Shown here one piece after another: positions 8,894-17,223 of a stretch of 64,000 bases of DNA (positions are counted from its first letter, which is position 1; the number at the start of each line of letters is the position of its first letter). Source of the stretch: Levilinea sp. (GTDB lineage Bacteria; Chloroflexota; Anaerolineae; Anaerolineales; Anaerolineaceae); contig JARKPO010000035.1 in assembly GCA_029975215.1 (NCBI GenBank), positions 62,001 to 126,000 on the forward strand, given 5' to 3'. Both the position numbers and the translations under genes were made by a program. Under the pieces are notes generated by a model that searched no databases, was not told the origin of the DNA, and saw nothing but the letters and a program-made list of their open reading frames with translations.

Positions 8894-9955
8894 ATGAACC
8901 CAGCCACGCCCACTTTTGAAGGCCCCGTTTGCCCTCGCCCCCTCGATCATCAGGATCAAATTGTCATGGGGCACGGCAGCGGCGGCCGCATGTCCCACGA
9001 CCTCATCCAGCGCGTGTTTTCCGCCGCTTTTTCCAACCCGGCCCTCGATCAGGCTAACGATTCCGCCCGCCTCAGCCTGCCCTCCGGCCGCATTGCGGTG
9101 TCCACCGATAGTCACATCGTCTCCCCTCTCTTCTTCCCCGGCGGTGATATCGGCCGTCTGGCGGTGTGCGGCACGGTCAACGATGTGGCCATGTCCGGCG
9201 CTGTTCCGCTGTACCTGACGGCGGGCTTTATCCTTGAAGAGGGCCTGCCCATTGCCGTCCTCCAGCGCGTGGTCACCTCCATGCAGGCCGCTGCCCAGGA
9301 GGCCGGAATTCAAATCGTGGCAGGCGATACCAAAGTGGTGGAAAAAGGCAAAGCCGACGGACTGTTCATCACCACCGCCGGTGTGGGCTGGCTGCCTGAA
9401 GATCGGCAAATTGGCGGGGAATTGGCTGCTCCCGGCGATCAGGTGCTGCTCTCTGGCCCCGTCGGCCAGCACGGCATGGCCGTTCTCGCTGCGCGCGGTG
9501 AGCTTGGCTTTCAGGCAGAGATTTCCTCCGATGTCGCCCCCCTTAACGGGCTCATCCAGGACCTGCTGAAGGCCGCCCCCCACACCCATGTACTGCGCGA
9601 CCCCACCCGCGGCGGTCTGGCCACCACCCTGAACGAAATTGCTGTTCAATCTCAGGTGTCCATCCGTATTGACGAAACTGCCGTGCCCGTCCAGCCCACT
9701 GTGCGAACCGTGTGTGAAATGCTGGGGTTCGACCCGCTCTATGTGGCCAACGAAGGCAAACTGATCGCCATCGTCCCCCCCGAAGAGCTTTCCGCTGCCC
9801 TCAGCGCCCTGCGCGCCCATCCGTACGGCGCACAGGCGGCCCACATCGGCACAGTCCAGTCCCAGGACCCTGGGCGCGTTCTCCTTCGCACCCAAATCGG
9901 CGGCACACGCCTGCTGGATAAACTGGCGGGTGAGATGCTCCCGCGCATTTGTTAG
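8894..9955 (+). CDS. hypE: Hydrogenase maturation factor HypE (thiocyanate carrier)
   Basis: PurM/AIR-synthase-fold enzyme that dehydrates the thiocarbamate on its terminal cysteine to thiocyanate and donates cyanide to iron. The protein ends in PRIC, so the carrier cysteine is the last residue as required. N-terminal GHGSGGRM and GDTKVV motifs fit the family. 353 residues. Last gene of the hyp operon; the next gene has its own promoter, whose -35 overlaps this stop codon. Confidence 0.96.
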   Translation: MNPATPTFEGPVCPRPLDHQDQIVMGHGSGGRMSHDLIQRVFSAAFSNPALDQANDSARLSLPSGRIAVSTDSHIVSPLFFPGGDIGRLAVCGTVNDVAMSGAVPLYLTAGFILEEGLPIAVLQRVVTSMQAAAQEAGIQIVAGDTKVVEKGKADGLFITTAGVGWLPEDRQIGGELAAPGDQVLLSGPVGQHGMAVLAARGELGFQAEISSDVAPLNGLIQDLLKAAPHTHVLRDPTRGGLATTLNEIAVQSQVSIRIDETAVPVQPTVRTVCEMLGFDPLYVANEGKLIAIVPPEELSAALSALRAHPYGAQAAHIGTVQSQDPGRVLLRTQIGGTRLLDKLAGEMLPRIC

Positions 9956-9977
9956 CCCGGGGTTAATCCGGTATAAT
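9949..9977 (+). promoter_or_regulatory. Sigma-70-type promoter for the methyltransferase gene
   Basis: TTGTTA (9949-9954) and TATAAT (9972-9977) are separated by 17 bp. The -35 lies in the hypE stop codon. Predicted start near 9984, giving a leader of about 35 nt. Confidence 0.7.
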
Positions 9978-10018
9978 TGCACCGCTGAACCCAATTCGAT
10001 CCTTTGACGTGAGGACCT

Positions 10019-10822
10019 ATGAAAATTAACTATCAGGAAACTACCAGCGATTTGGCCACCCGCATCAACATCCACAATCAATTTGGCGGGCGTGACATTG
10101 ACGCCTGGATGCTCGATCTGCTCAAACTTCAGCCCGGCATGGACATTTTGGACGTCGGCTGCGGTGCAGGTAAACAGTGCTTCTCCTATCACACCTACCT
10201 CAAAGGCCGCGCCACCATCACTGGCGGCGACGTGAACCAGGAGCTGCTGGCCCAGGCTCGCGCCGAAGATGCCAAACGCGGTACCGGCATCCCCTTTATT
10301 GAGCTGGATTTCAACAAAACCTTCCCCTTCGAAGACAATCGCTTCGATCTCACCTCCTGCTGCTTTGCCATCTACTATGCCGAAGATGTGCCCTTCACGA
10401 TGAGCCAGATGCACCGCGTGCTCAAACCCGGCGGCCGCATGTTCCTCACTGGCCCAATGCCCGCGAATAAGCAGCTCTTCTATGACGTCATCCGTGAAGC
10501 CACCAACAACAAACCCATCCCGCCCATGCCCGGCTCATCCCGTTATGAAAGCCAGTTCTTGCCGGTCATCCGCGCCATGTTCTCCAAGGTCGAAGTTCAC
10601 ATCTTCGAGAATCCCCTGACTTTTACCGAAGTGGAACCCTTTGTCGCTTACACCCGCGCCTCCCTCAACGAAGACCGCAAGATTTGGGCGTCCTTCTTCT
10701 CTGGCAAAGATGATTTTGAACGCGTCATGACCGAAATTCAGCGAGTAGCCGCCGCCCGCCTGGAACGCGACGGTAAACTGGTGATGACCAAGGTGGTTGG
10801 CGGCTTCCTCGCCACCAAGTAG
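10019..10822 (+). CDS. Class I SAM-dependent methyltransferase
   Basis: A 267-residue methyltransferase with the SAM motif I DILDVGCGAGKQCF (around residues 42-55), acidic motif II at GGDVNQE, and the post-motif MHRVLKPGGRMFLTGP typical of the UbiE/Methyltransf_11 group. C-terminal ~90 residues are outside the core fold. Start 10019 follows GAGGACCT. The substrate cannot be told. It is 6 bp from a PIG-L deacetylase gene, so the two may modify the same glycoconjugate (inference). Confidence 0.85.
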   Translation: MKINYQETTSDLATRINIHNQFGGRDIDAWMLDLLKLQPGMDILDVGCGAGKQCFSYHTYLKGRATITGGDVNQELLAQARAEDAKRGTGIPFIELDFNKTFPFEDNRFDLTSCCFAIYYAEDVPFTMSQMHRVLKPGGRMFLTGPMPANKQLFYDVIREATNNKPIPPMPGSSRYESQFLPVIRAMFSKVEVHIFENPLTFTEVEPFVAYTRASLNEDRKIWASFFSGKDDFERVMTEIQRVAAARLERDGKLVMTKVVGGFLATK

Positions 10823-10828
10823 CCCGCG

Positions 10829-11500
10829 ATGAACGAGGCCATGATCTTCACCGGACGCCGCATTCTGTGCCTCGGCGCCCATCCAGATGACATCGAACTC
10901 GGCTGCGGCGCCCTGCTGCATCAAATGGCCGCCCTTTCGGACGTTCTCTGCGTCACCCTCTCCGATAACCAGAAGAACCCCGAGTTGAATCATCTGGTCG
11001 GAGAACATTACGCCAGCATGAGCGTACTCGGCCTACCGCCAGAAAAAGTCATCCTCGGCCCTTTTGAAACCCGCCGGTTTCCCCACGCTCGCCAGGAAAT
11101 CCTGGAATACATGCTGGATATCCGCCGCAAGTTCCGGCCGGAAATTGTGCTCACCCATACCCGCAACGACATTCACCAGGATCACAACACCGTCATGGAA
11201 GAAGCCCTGCGCGCCTTTCGCGGGGCCACTGTTTTGGGCTTTGACGTGCTGCGCTCCAGCTACGGCTTCTTCCCCAATTTTCTGGTGGAAGTCAGCGAAG
11301 AGGATGTGGAGAAGAAAATCGCGGCGTTAGCGGAATACAAAACCTACGCCAACCGCTACTACTTCAGCCCCGAAATCACCCGCTCCACCCTCATCCGCCA
11401 CGGTGCTTTGGCCGAACGCCCCTACGCTGAAGGCTTCGATATTCTGCGCATTGTCAGCGTCTTTGGCCGCCCGCCGGAAACTCCACCGGGTACCCCCTGA
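10829..11500 (+). CDS. PIG-L/LmbE family N-acetyl deacetylase
   Basis: Zinc-dependent deacetylase of N-acetylglucosaminyl compounds. The motif AHPDDIELGCG (metal ligands His and Asp) is near residue 17 and the third ligand HxxH lies in THTRNDIHQDHN. 223 residues, usual length. Start could be 10829 or 10841; neither has a good Shine-Dalgarno, consistent with coupling to the methyltransferase 6 bp upstream. Substrate unknown; family members act on GlcNAc-inositol, GlcNAc-malate or surface glycans. Confidence 0.87.
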   Translation: MNEAMIFTGRRILCLGAHPDDIELGCGALLHQMAALSDVLCVTLSDNQKNPELNHLVGEHYASMSVLGLPPEKVILGPFETRRFPHARQEILEYMLDIRRKFRPEIVLTHTRNDIHQDHNTVMEEALRAFRGATVLGFDVLRSSYGFFPNFLVEVSEEDVEKKIAALAEYKTYANRYYFSPEITRSTLIRHGALAERPYAEGFDILRIVSVFGRPPETPPGTP

Positions 11501-11516
11501 CCCTTTCAGCCTCCAC

Positions 11517-11549
11517 CGCCCGAAGGTTCTCACCCTCGGGCGTTTTTTT
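11517..11549 (+). terminator. Rho-independent terminator after the deacetylase
   Basis: Stem CGCCCGA (11517-11523) / TCGGGCG (11536-11542), extended inside by GGT/ACC, followed by a run of seven T. Confidence 0.9.
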
Positions 11550-11579
11550 CACCTCCCGTAGGTATTAAAGGAGCCTTTC

Positions 11580-12659
11580 ATGCCTCCCTCTTCGATCCGT
11601 ATCGGCATCATCGGCATCGGCCAAATCGGTCGTCACCATCTGGAAACTTACCGATCCATCCCCGGCGTTAAGGTGGTCGCTGTGGCAGGCCGCGACCCGC
11701 AGCGCACCGCCCAGGCCGCCCAGGAAACCGGTATAGACTGGTGGACTACCGATTACCAGCAGCTGCTTTGCCGTGAGGACGTGGACGCCGTCAGCATCTG
11801 CCTGCACAACCACCTGCACCGTCCCGTCGCCGAGGCTGCCTTGCGCGCGGGCAAACATGTCTACTGCGAAAAGCCTATTGCCGGAACCTATGCAGACGGC
11901 CTGGCCATGCTCGCCGCGGCCCAGGCCGCCGGAAAACACCTCGCCGTGCAGCTTTCCACCCTTTTCAGCCCCGAAATCAAAGCTGCCCGCCACGCCGTAG
12001 ATCAGGGCTGGCTGGGGCATCCCTATTACGCCGCCTCCACCGGCTTCCGCCGCCAGGGCCGCCCCTACGTGGACGGCTACGGCACGCCCGCCTTTGTACA
12101 GAAGAGCCAGGCCGCCGGAGGAGCCTTGCTGGATATGGGCGTTTATCATATCGCTGCCCTGCTCTACCTGCTCGGCAACCCCGCCCCCCTGCGCATCAGC
12201 GGCTGCACTGCTCAGGAAACCAACATGGACGAAACCCGCCGGCAGGCCAGCAGCTACGACGTGGAAGAATTTGCCGCCGGTTTTGTGCGCCTGCAAGGCG
12301 GCCTCACTCTGCACATCATCGAAGCCTGGGCTGCCCACCTCGATACCTTTGGCGGATCCTTCATCCTTGGTTCGCGCGGCGGTCTGCGCCTGGAACCTTT
12401 TGGCCTCTTTCAATCCGTTGGCGATCTCTCCCTCTCTGCCTCCGCCGACCTGGACGCTTTTCTCTACCGCCAGCACACTGTCCGCCAGCAAGGATGGGCC
12501 TACGACGGCCCCCAGCAGCATTTCATTGCTGTCCTGCGCGGCGAGGCGCCGCCCCTGCCCACCGCCGAAATCGCTCTCAACACCCAGCGTATCTCCGACG
12601 GCATTTACCTCTCGCAGCAGTTGGGCCGCGAAATCGCTGCAGAAGAAGTCCCTGCTTAA
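11580..12659 (+). CDS. Gfo/Idh/MocA family oxidoreductase
   Basis: NAD(P)-dependent oxidoreductase. The Rossmann motif GIIGIGQIGRHH is at residues ~9-20 and the family's EKP motif appears as YCEKPIAGTYAD, with the substrate-binding alpha/beta C-terminal domain including GGALLDMGVYHI. 359 residues. AAAGGAGC lies 6 nt upstream of ATG 11580. The substrate is probably a sugar, inositol or related polyol, but nothing in the sequence defines it. It is separated from the preceding genes by a terminator. Confidence 0.9.
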   Translation: MPPSSIRIGIIGIGQIGRHHLETYRSIPGVKVVAVAGRDPQRTAQAAQETGIDWWTTDYQQLLCREDVDAVSICLHNHLHRPVAEAALRAGKHVYCEKPIAGTYADGLAMLAAAQAAGKHLAVQLSTLFSPEIKAARHAVDQGWLGHPYYAASTGFRRQGRPYVDGYGTPAFVQKSQAAGGALLDMGVYHIAALLYLLGNPAPLRISGCTAQETNMDETRRQASSYDVEEFAAGFVRLQGGLTLHIIEAWAAHLDTFGGSFILGSRGGLRLEPFGLFQSVGDLSLSASADLDAFLYRQHTVRQQGWAYDGPQQHFIAVLRGEAPPLPTAEIALNTQRISDGIYLSQQLGREIAAEEVPA

Positions 12660-12660
12660 A

Positions 12661-12695
12661 TCAAAAGGGCGGGCCGCCCATTTGTCAGCCCGCCC
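12661..12695 (-). terminator. Terminator for the minus-strand lipoprotein gene
   Basis: GGGCGGGC (12667-12674) pairs with GCCCGCCC (12688-12695). Read on the minus strand the hairpin is followed by TTTTGATTT. It separates two convergent genes. Confidence 0.75.
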
Positions 12696-12716
12696 CAAAC
12701 GACCCAATTTCCGGAA

Positions 12717-13889
12717 TTACTCTCCCGGTGTAAAGATCTTCACAATTTCCCATTTGCTGTTAGTAATACGCATCAGCAGGATGGGTTTATTGTGGGGATT
12801 GTGCGTGTCGGGTTCCATCGTCATCTTACCCGTGAACACCGGCACATCCGTCATCGTCTCCAAAGCATCCCGCACCGCCACCGGATCGGGCTTGCCAGTC
12901 TTGTCAATGGCAACGCCAATGGCGTATTCCAGCGAATACAACGCATCCAAAGCATAGTAAGCATACACATTCGCCGCGGTCTTGTGCTTGGCTTCGAAAG
13001 CCGCATTGAAGTCGGCAAATTCCGGCGCATCGGAAGAAATGCCGCTGCTCAAATACGCGCCTTCCAACTCCTTGCCGGCCATAGTCAAGAGTTCATCCGC
13101 CACCCAGCCGTCCCCGCCCAGGAATTGGATCTTCAACCCCAAAGCCGCCGCTTGCTGGGCGATCAGCGCAATGTCGCGGTAGGTTCCCGTCGGCACCACC
13201 AGCAAATCCGCTCCCGAATCTTGCACCTTAGCCAGCTGAGCGCGGAATTCCGTGTCATTGGCCATATAGCCTTCCTTGGTGGCCATCACACCGCCCAATT
13301 CCACAAAGTGCTCTTCGAAGAAATTCATGATGCCCACCGAATAGGGAGCCGACACGTCGTAAATGAAAGCGGCCTTGCGCATCCCCAGTTCTTTGTAGGC
13401 AAAATCAGCCAGAGCATAGCCCTGGTAGGGGTCAATGAAGCACACGCGGAACATATAAGGATTCAGCTTGCCGTCTTCCGTCACGGTCACATTGATGTTG
13501 GATGCCGTTGTCGCCACCACTGGCACTTTATTGGTGTTGGCAATCTCCGCGATCGGGATGGCTGCCCCCGACCATTCCGGCCCAATGATGGCCACCACAC
13601 GATCCTGTTCCATCAAGCGTTTGGCCACTGCCACCGCATCCGTCACCTCGGAACGGCTGTCGTACACCACCAGCTGCACTTTATATCCCTTAATCCCGCC
13701 GTTGGCATTAATTTCATCCACGCGGTCCTGCAGCGCCAGTTGGGCTGCCTGTCCCACGTACGAATCTGGGCCGGTCAACTGCGCGTTCAGGCCAATTTTG
13801 ACCACTTTCTCCTGCTGGCAGCCGCTTAAAATGCCAGATAAGAGTGTGACCATTAACAACAAAGTAATCCATCCAGCGTTTCTCTTCAT
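12717..13889 (-). CDS. ABC-type branched-chain amino acid/urea-like substrate-binding lipoprotein
   Basis: Periplasmic-binding-protein type I of the LivK/Peripla_BP_6 class. The N-terminus is a lipoprotein signal, with hydrophobic core and lipobox LSGC (Cys24), then KIGLNAQLTGPDS, NGGIKGYKVQLVVYD and IIGPEWSGAAIPIAEI, all typical. 390 residues. No permease or ATPase of the Liv type is adjacent, so it is either an orphan receptor or works with transporter genes elsewhere. It has its own promoter and a long leader of about 170 nt. Confidence 0.88.
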   Translation of the reverse strand: MKRNAGWITLLLMVTLLSGILSGCQQEKVVKIGLNAQLTGPDSYVGQAAQLALQDRVDEINANGGIKGYKVQLVVYDSRSEVTDAVAVAKRLMEQDRVVAIIGPEWSGAAIPIAEIANTNKVPVVATTASNINVTVTEDGKLNPYMFRVCFIDPYQGYALADFAYKELGMRKAAFIYDVSAPYSVGIMNFFEEHFVELGGVMATKEGYMANDTEFRAQLAKVQDSGADLLVVPTGTYRDIALIAQQAAALGLKIQFLGGDGWVADELLTMAGKELEGAYLSSGISSDAPEFADFNAAFEAKHKTAANVYAYYALDALYSLEYAIGVAIDKTGKPDPVAVRDALETMTDVPVFTGKMTMEPDTHNPHNKPILLMRITNSKWEIVKIFTPGE

Positions 13890-13922
13890 GACACCATCTC
13901 CTGTTGGGTTGGGGTGGGTTTC

Positions 13923-13945
13923 TTTTTCTGTCTGCGACAGAAAAA
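13923..13945 (-). other. AT-rich hairpin in the leader of the binding-protein gene
   Basis: Perfect 10-bp inverted repeat TTTTTCTGTC (13923-13932) / GACAGAAAAA (13936-13945) with a 3-nt loop, 34-56 nt upstream of the start codon at 13889. It has no T-run after it on the minus strand, so it is not a standard terminator. Function unknown. Confidence 0.4.
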
Positions 13946-14065
13946 ACCGAGGGAATGAATAGGATTATCGGGGGATACAGATTCTCCCCGGTCATCCTCC
14001 AATGGATTGCATTTTAAGTTCCGATGGTCCTGGAATTCGCGGTCACCCCCCTCAGGTGCATGATG

Positions 14066-14094
14066 ATTGTATAAAAAGCGACTCAAAAAGTCAA
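14066..14094 (-). promoter_or_regulatory. Sigma-70-type promoter for the binding-protein gene
   Basis: On the minus strand TTGACT (14094-14089) and TACAAT (14071-14066) are spaced 17 bp. Predicted start near 14059. Confidence 0.75.
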
Positions 14095-14125
14095 TCATTT
14101 ACTGGATTAGAAAAACGGCAAATTA

Positions 14126-14160
14126 AGCAAAAAGGGCGGCGGCCGCCGTCCCTTTTTGCT
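14126..14160 (-). terminator. Terminator of the ABC-transporter operon
   Basis: AGCAAAAAGGG (14126-14136) pairs with CCCTTTTTGCT (14150-14160) around a GC-rich inner stem. The A/T-rich ends would work in both directions; it follows the minus-strand ATPase gene. Confidence 0.8.
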
Positions 14161-14180
14161 GTCAAAACCCTATCCACCGG

Positions 14181-14960
14181 TTAATGTTCCAATCGGCCGC
14201 CCGCCAACCCCTCAATCTCTTCGCGGGTCACATACTGCCGCACCAGCTTACCGTCGCGCATTTGCAGCACGCGGTCGGTGTAGGTCACCATACGCAGGTC
14301 GTGTGTTACCATAATCCCCGCCCGGTTGTTTTCGTGGATTAAGTTGGCAAACGTCTCCACCACCTGATACGCCCGCTCCGTGTCCAGGCTGGCTGTGGGC
14401 TCATCCGCCAATACCAGGCTGGGGTTGTGGATCAGCGCCCGCGCAATCGCCACGCGCTGCTGCTGCCCGCCCGACATTTGCGAAGGCAAATTCGCCATGC
14501 GCTCACCCAGGCCTAAGCGCGCCAATAGTTCCTGCGAGCGCACCCGCCCGGCCTTGTCCAGCCGTCCATTGAGGCGCAGCATCAGCTCTACATTTTCTAA
14601 TGCGGTCAAATACGGCACCAGGTTGTTAGACTGAAAGGTAAAGCCAATCTTCTCGCGCCGCAGCCGCACCCGCTCCAAATCCGACATCTGCGCCAGATCT
14701 ACACCATCCAAAAGCAGCTGGCCCGAGCTGGGTGAAAGTAAGGCCGCCAACATGGCCAGCATGGTGGTCTTGCCCGAGCCGCTCGGCCCCACCAGCGCTA
14801 CAAACTCACCTTGCCGTACCTCAAATGAAACATCATCCACAGCGCGGATCAGCCCCAGATCGCTGGGGTAGGTTTTAGCCACCCGCCGCGTCTCCAAAGC
14901 CACCGCGGCCCTGGGCTTGATTTCATACGCAGTTGTTGTTTCCATAATTTGCGCGTCCAT
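14181..14960 (-). CDS. ABC transporter ATP-binding protein (MacB/LolD/DevA type)
   Basis: 259-residue nucleotide-binding subunit. Walker A GPSGSGKTT (residues ~58-66), Q-loop FQSNNLVPYLT, signature MSGGQQQRVAIARAL, Walker B LVLADEPTASLD and H-loop MVTHDLRMV are all intact. An N-terminal extension of about 20 residues precedes the core. Pairs with the FtsX-like permease 12 bp upstream in the operon, so an exporter or lipoprotein-release type complex is likely. Substrate unknown. Confidence 0.92.
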   Translation of the reverse strand: MDAQIMETTTAYEIKPRAAVALETRRVAKTYPSDLGLIRAVDDVSFEVRQGEFVALVGPSGSGKTTMLAMLAALLSPSSGQLLLDGVDLAQMSDLERVRLRREKIGFTFQSNNLVPYLTALENVELMLRLNGRLDKAGRVRSQELLARLGLGERMANLPSQMSGGQQQRVAIARALIHNPSLVLADEPTASLDTERAYQVVETFANLIHENNRAGIMVTHDLRMVTYTDRVLQMRDGKLVRQYVTREEIEGLAGGRLEH

Positions 14961-14972
14961 GCTTGTTTTCCT

Positions 14973-16160
14973 CTAACTGGATAAGCCCAAAGCTTTCAAA
15001 GGCTCGATGCGAACTGCGTAGCGGATGGAAACCAGACCGCCGACAGGGCCAATCAGCAGCAGCAGCCCCAAGGCCAGCAGCGTGCGCTGACCGTTGAACA
15101 CAATCGGTACCGTGGGCGGAAAACTCAAAGAGAACAAGAAAGTCAGCAGCCCACCGATAGCCACGCCCAGAGCTGTCACAATCAAGATTTGCAGCACCGA
15201 AGCGGCCGCGATCACCGGGTTGGGTGCGCCAATCGCCTTCAGAACACCAATCTGCGGCACTTTTTGCAGCACCTGAATTTGGAAGAAGCCGCCGATCACC
15301 AACAAACCGATAAACAGAGTGAAAATCCCCTGGGTCTGAATGGTGCTTTGCTGGGCGCTGTACCCGGGCACGTTCTGAATGGCCTTATCAATCGTAGCGG
15401 TCTCCACATTCTGAATATTTTCAAATATGCGCGCCTCTACCACATCTAGATCCGCCGGGTTGCTTACCTGCACCGCAATAACGTTAGCGGTGGGGTTATT
15501 GCTGTTCAACTCTGCCTGCGATTTTGGCCGTACCTTATCCCAGGTCTGAAAAGGAACAAACGCCGTGGGAGCCAGGGAGTATTGTCGGCTGTCCGTCAGG
15601 CCAATCACCCGCAGACGGTATTCTTCCGTTTCCGTGCCCTGAGTCGACTGCACCACGACCGTATCGCCCACCTTAATATCAGATCGTTCGGCCACATTCG
15701 AATCGATGATCATCTCGTTGGCCTTACTGGCGCGCAGCGGCTGCCCAGAAATCACCGGCGGCAGCCCTGGGCGCCCTGGTTCAGCCCCGATCAGCGAGAT
15801 CTTTAATGTCTGTCCGCTTGTCCGCGACACCAGGTTCACCGAGGAGGTTCCCAGCGGCCCAGCGTTCTCCACCCCCGGCACGCGCCGGATGGAGGTGCTC
15901 AGCGCCGGGTCCACGCGGCTGGCGGAGATCAAAAAATCGGATTTCTCGGAATACACCAACAGCTGCGCATCCAGCTTCGAGAGGTATTCGCGGTTGCCGT
16001 TGCCCAGCCCTTCGCCCAAAGCCGCGATGAACAGCACCAACAAGGTGATCAAGGCGATCACCAGGCTGAACAGCAAAAAACGCCCGCGGTTGCGCCATAC
16101 TTCTTTGAGAGACAGAAAAACCGGCAGGTCTGCCGATGGATTCGAACCTTTAGTCGCCAT
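14973..16160 (-). CDS. FtsX-like ABC transporter permease
   Basis: 395 residues with one N-terminal membrane segment (~FLLFSLVIALITLLVLFIAAL), a large extracytoplasmic MacB_PCD-like domain, and three C-terminal segments, the layout of DevC/MacB/LolE permeases. Start is set at 16160 (MATKGSN) because GGAGGGAGG lies 6 nt upstream; an in-frame start at 16190 is less likely. It overlaps the stop of the redoxin gene by 11 bp, so translation is coupled. Confidence 0.88.
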   Translation of the reverse strand: MATKGSNPSADLPVFLSLKEVWRNRGRFLLFSLVIALITLLVLFIAALGEGLGNGNREYLSKLDAQLLVYSEKSDFLISASRVDPALSTSIRRVPGVENAGPLGTSSVNLVSRTSGQTLKISLIGAEPGRPGLPPVISGQPLRASKANEMIIDSNVAERSDIKVGDTVVVQSTQGTETEEYRLRVIGLTDSRQYSLAPTAFVPFQTWDKVRPKSQAELNSNNPTANVIAVQVSNPADLDVVEARIFENIQNVETATIDKAIQNVPGYSAQQSTIQTQGIFTLFIGLLVIGGFFQIQVLQKVPQIGVLKAIGAPNPVIAAASVLQILIVTALGVAIGGLLTFLFSLSFPPTVPIVFNGQRTLLALGLLLLIGPVGGLVSIRYAVRIEPLKALGLSS

Positions 16161-16767
16161 GTGCGCCTCCCTCCGTATGGATAGCACCATTGAAAGGCTG
16201 CTCCCAGCGCGTACCCAGGAATCCGCTCAGCAAAACCTCCACCGGCGGATGATCGGCGATGTGGTCGTAGTAATACGGCAGCCGAATGCGTCCATCTGGC
16301 CCAATCACAAACAGCGCCGACATCAGCATGGCGTCTTGTCCCTTGGGCGGAAGTTCCGCCTTATAGCCCTTTTTGGCCGCGCGCGCATTCGCTCGCCACA
16401 CCTCAGCCGAAAGGAAAGTCTCGCGCAGGCCGCCGCGCCCCACTCCATAGGCCCGATATAAGCTTCGTGTGGGGTCCGCCAGGCACAGCGTGCCGGGGAT
16501 ACGCTCCGCGCAAAACGCGGCAGTTTCTTCCTGCGTGCCCTGGGTTACCACCACCAGCCCCAAGTTGTTTTCTTCCAGCTTCGGACGTAGTTGGTATAAA
16601 TGATCCAAGAGGGTCTTGCACTGCGGGCAGCCAAAATGACGGATGAAAGCGAGCACAATAGGACGGGCTTGCCATAAATCGGAAAGCCGCAAGCTGCGTC
16701 CTTCACCGGTGACCACATCGGCGTCAGGGGCAATTTGATCAAAACGGAGTTGGAATTTCGGCTTCAT
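16150..16767 (-). CDS. Peroxiredoxin-like (AhpC/TSA_2) redoxin with CPQC motif
   Basis: 205-residue thioredoxin-fold protein. IRHFGCPQC (Cys47, Cys50) is the active-site signature of the AhpC-TSA_2/Prxl2 group. An insertion of about 30 residues (LSAEVWRANARAAKKGYKAELPPKGQDAM) follows the middle strand before the ALFVIGPDGRIR strand. No signal peptide, so cytosolic. First gene of an operon with an FtsX-type ABC transporter, an unusual pairing. Start codon lies directly behind a -10 box (see promoter). Confidence 0.82.
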   Translation of the reverse strand: MKPKFQLRFDQIAPDADVVTGEGRSLRLSDLWQARPIVLAFIRHFGCPQCKTLLDHLYQLRPKLEENNLGLVVVTQGTQEETAAFCAERIPGTLCLADPTRSLYRAYGVGRGGLRETFLSAEVWRANARAAKKGYKAELPPKGQDAMLMSALFVIGPDGRIRLPYYYDHIADHPPVEVLLSGFLGTRWEQPFNGAIHTEGGAHGD

Positions 16768-16780
16768 AGATACGATTATA
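16768..16780 (-). promoter_or_regulatory. -10 box giving a probably leaderless redoxin mRNA
   Basis: Minus-strand TATAAT (16780-16775) ends 7 nt before ATG at 16767, the same spacing as for hypA. No Shine-Dalgarno fits between; the -35 (ATAACG at 17 bp) is poor. Confidence 0.55.
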
Positions 16781-16882
16781 CGCCCTAAAAGGATAATCGT
16801 TATAGGGTTTGTACAAACTTTTTAGATTCGCTTCCCTGGATGCAGAAAATGCGCCCCTGCGGTTGCCCCCGTATGGAAAAAC

Positions 16883-17221
16883 TTAACTGTGCCGGATCCC
16901 GATCTGAATCTCCCCCTCCACCACGCGCACAGGGTACGCCGCGATGCCCTCCACCGCTGGAAGCTTCTTCGCCTCCCCCGTACGGATGTCAAAGCGCGCT
17001 CCATGCCGCGGGCAAACGATCTCATGCCCTTCCACTTCGCCATCCCCCAATGGGCCCATGTCGTGCGTACATACGTCCGAGATCGCGTAATAATACCCGG
17101 CGATGTTAAACACCACCACCGGTTGACCGTCAATTTCCAGATACAGCCGCTCCCCATTAGGCAGCTCATCCACATCCGCCACGCTGTAGAACGTATATTC
17201 GCCTTCGTGTTCACCCGCCAT
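16883..17221 (-). CDS. Rieske [2Fe-2S] ferredoxin-type protein
   Basis: 112-residue single-domain Rieske protein. Ligand motifs CTHDMGPL and CPRHGARF provide the two Cys and two His. The domain is of the soluble type found in dioxygenase ferredoxins and NirD, with no signal or membrane anchor. It begins 2 bp after the sufU stop, so it is the last gene of the suf operon; it may be an electron donor for cluster assembly or a [2Fe-2S] client (inference). Confidence 0.9.
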   Translation of the reverse strand: MAGEHEGEYTFYSVADVDELPNGERLYLEIDGQPVVVFNIAGYYYAISDVCTHDMGPLGDGEVEGHEIVCPRHGARFDIRTGEAKKLPAVEGIAAYPVRVVEGEIQIGIRHS

Positions 17222-17223
17222 GC

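Noticed and set aside
8093-10414. 773-codon open frame on the minus strand opposite hypD/hypE
   Set aside because: Shadow of C-rich third positions of the hyp genes; low-complexity Gly/His/Ala-rich translation with no domain or Shine-Dalgarno.
13714-13995. 93-codon upstream ORF in the leader of the binding-protein gene
   Set aside because: Its Shine-Dalgarno-like GGAGG abuts the ATG with no spacing, and most of it overlaps the lipoprotein gene in another frame.
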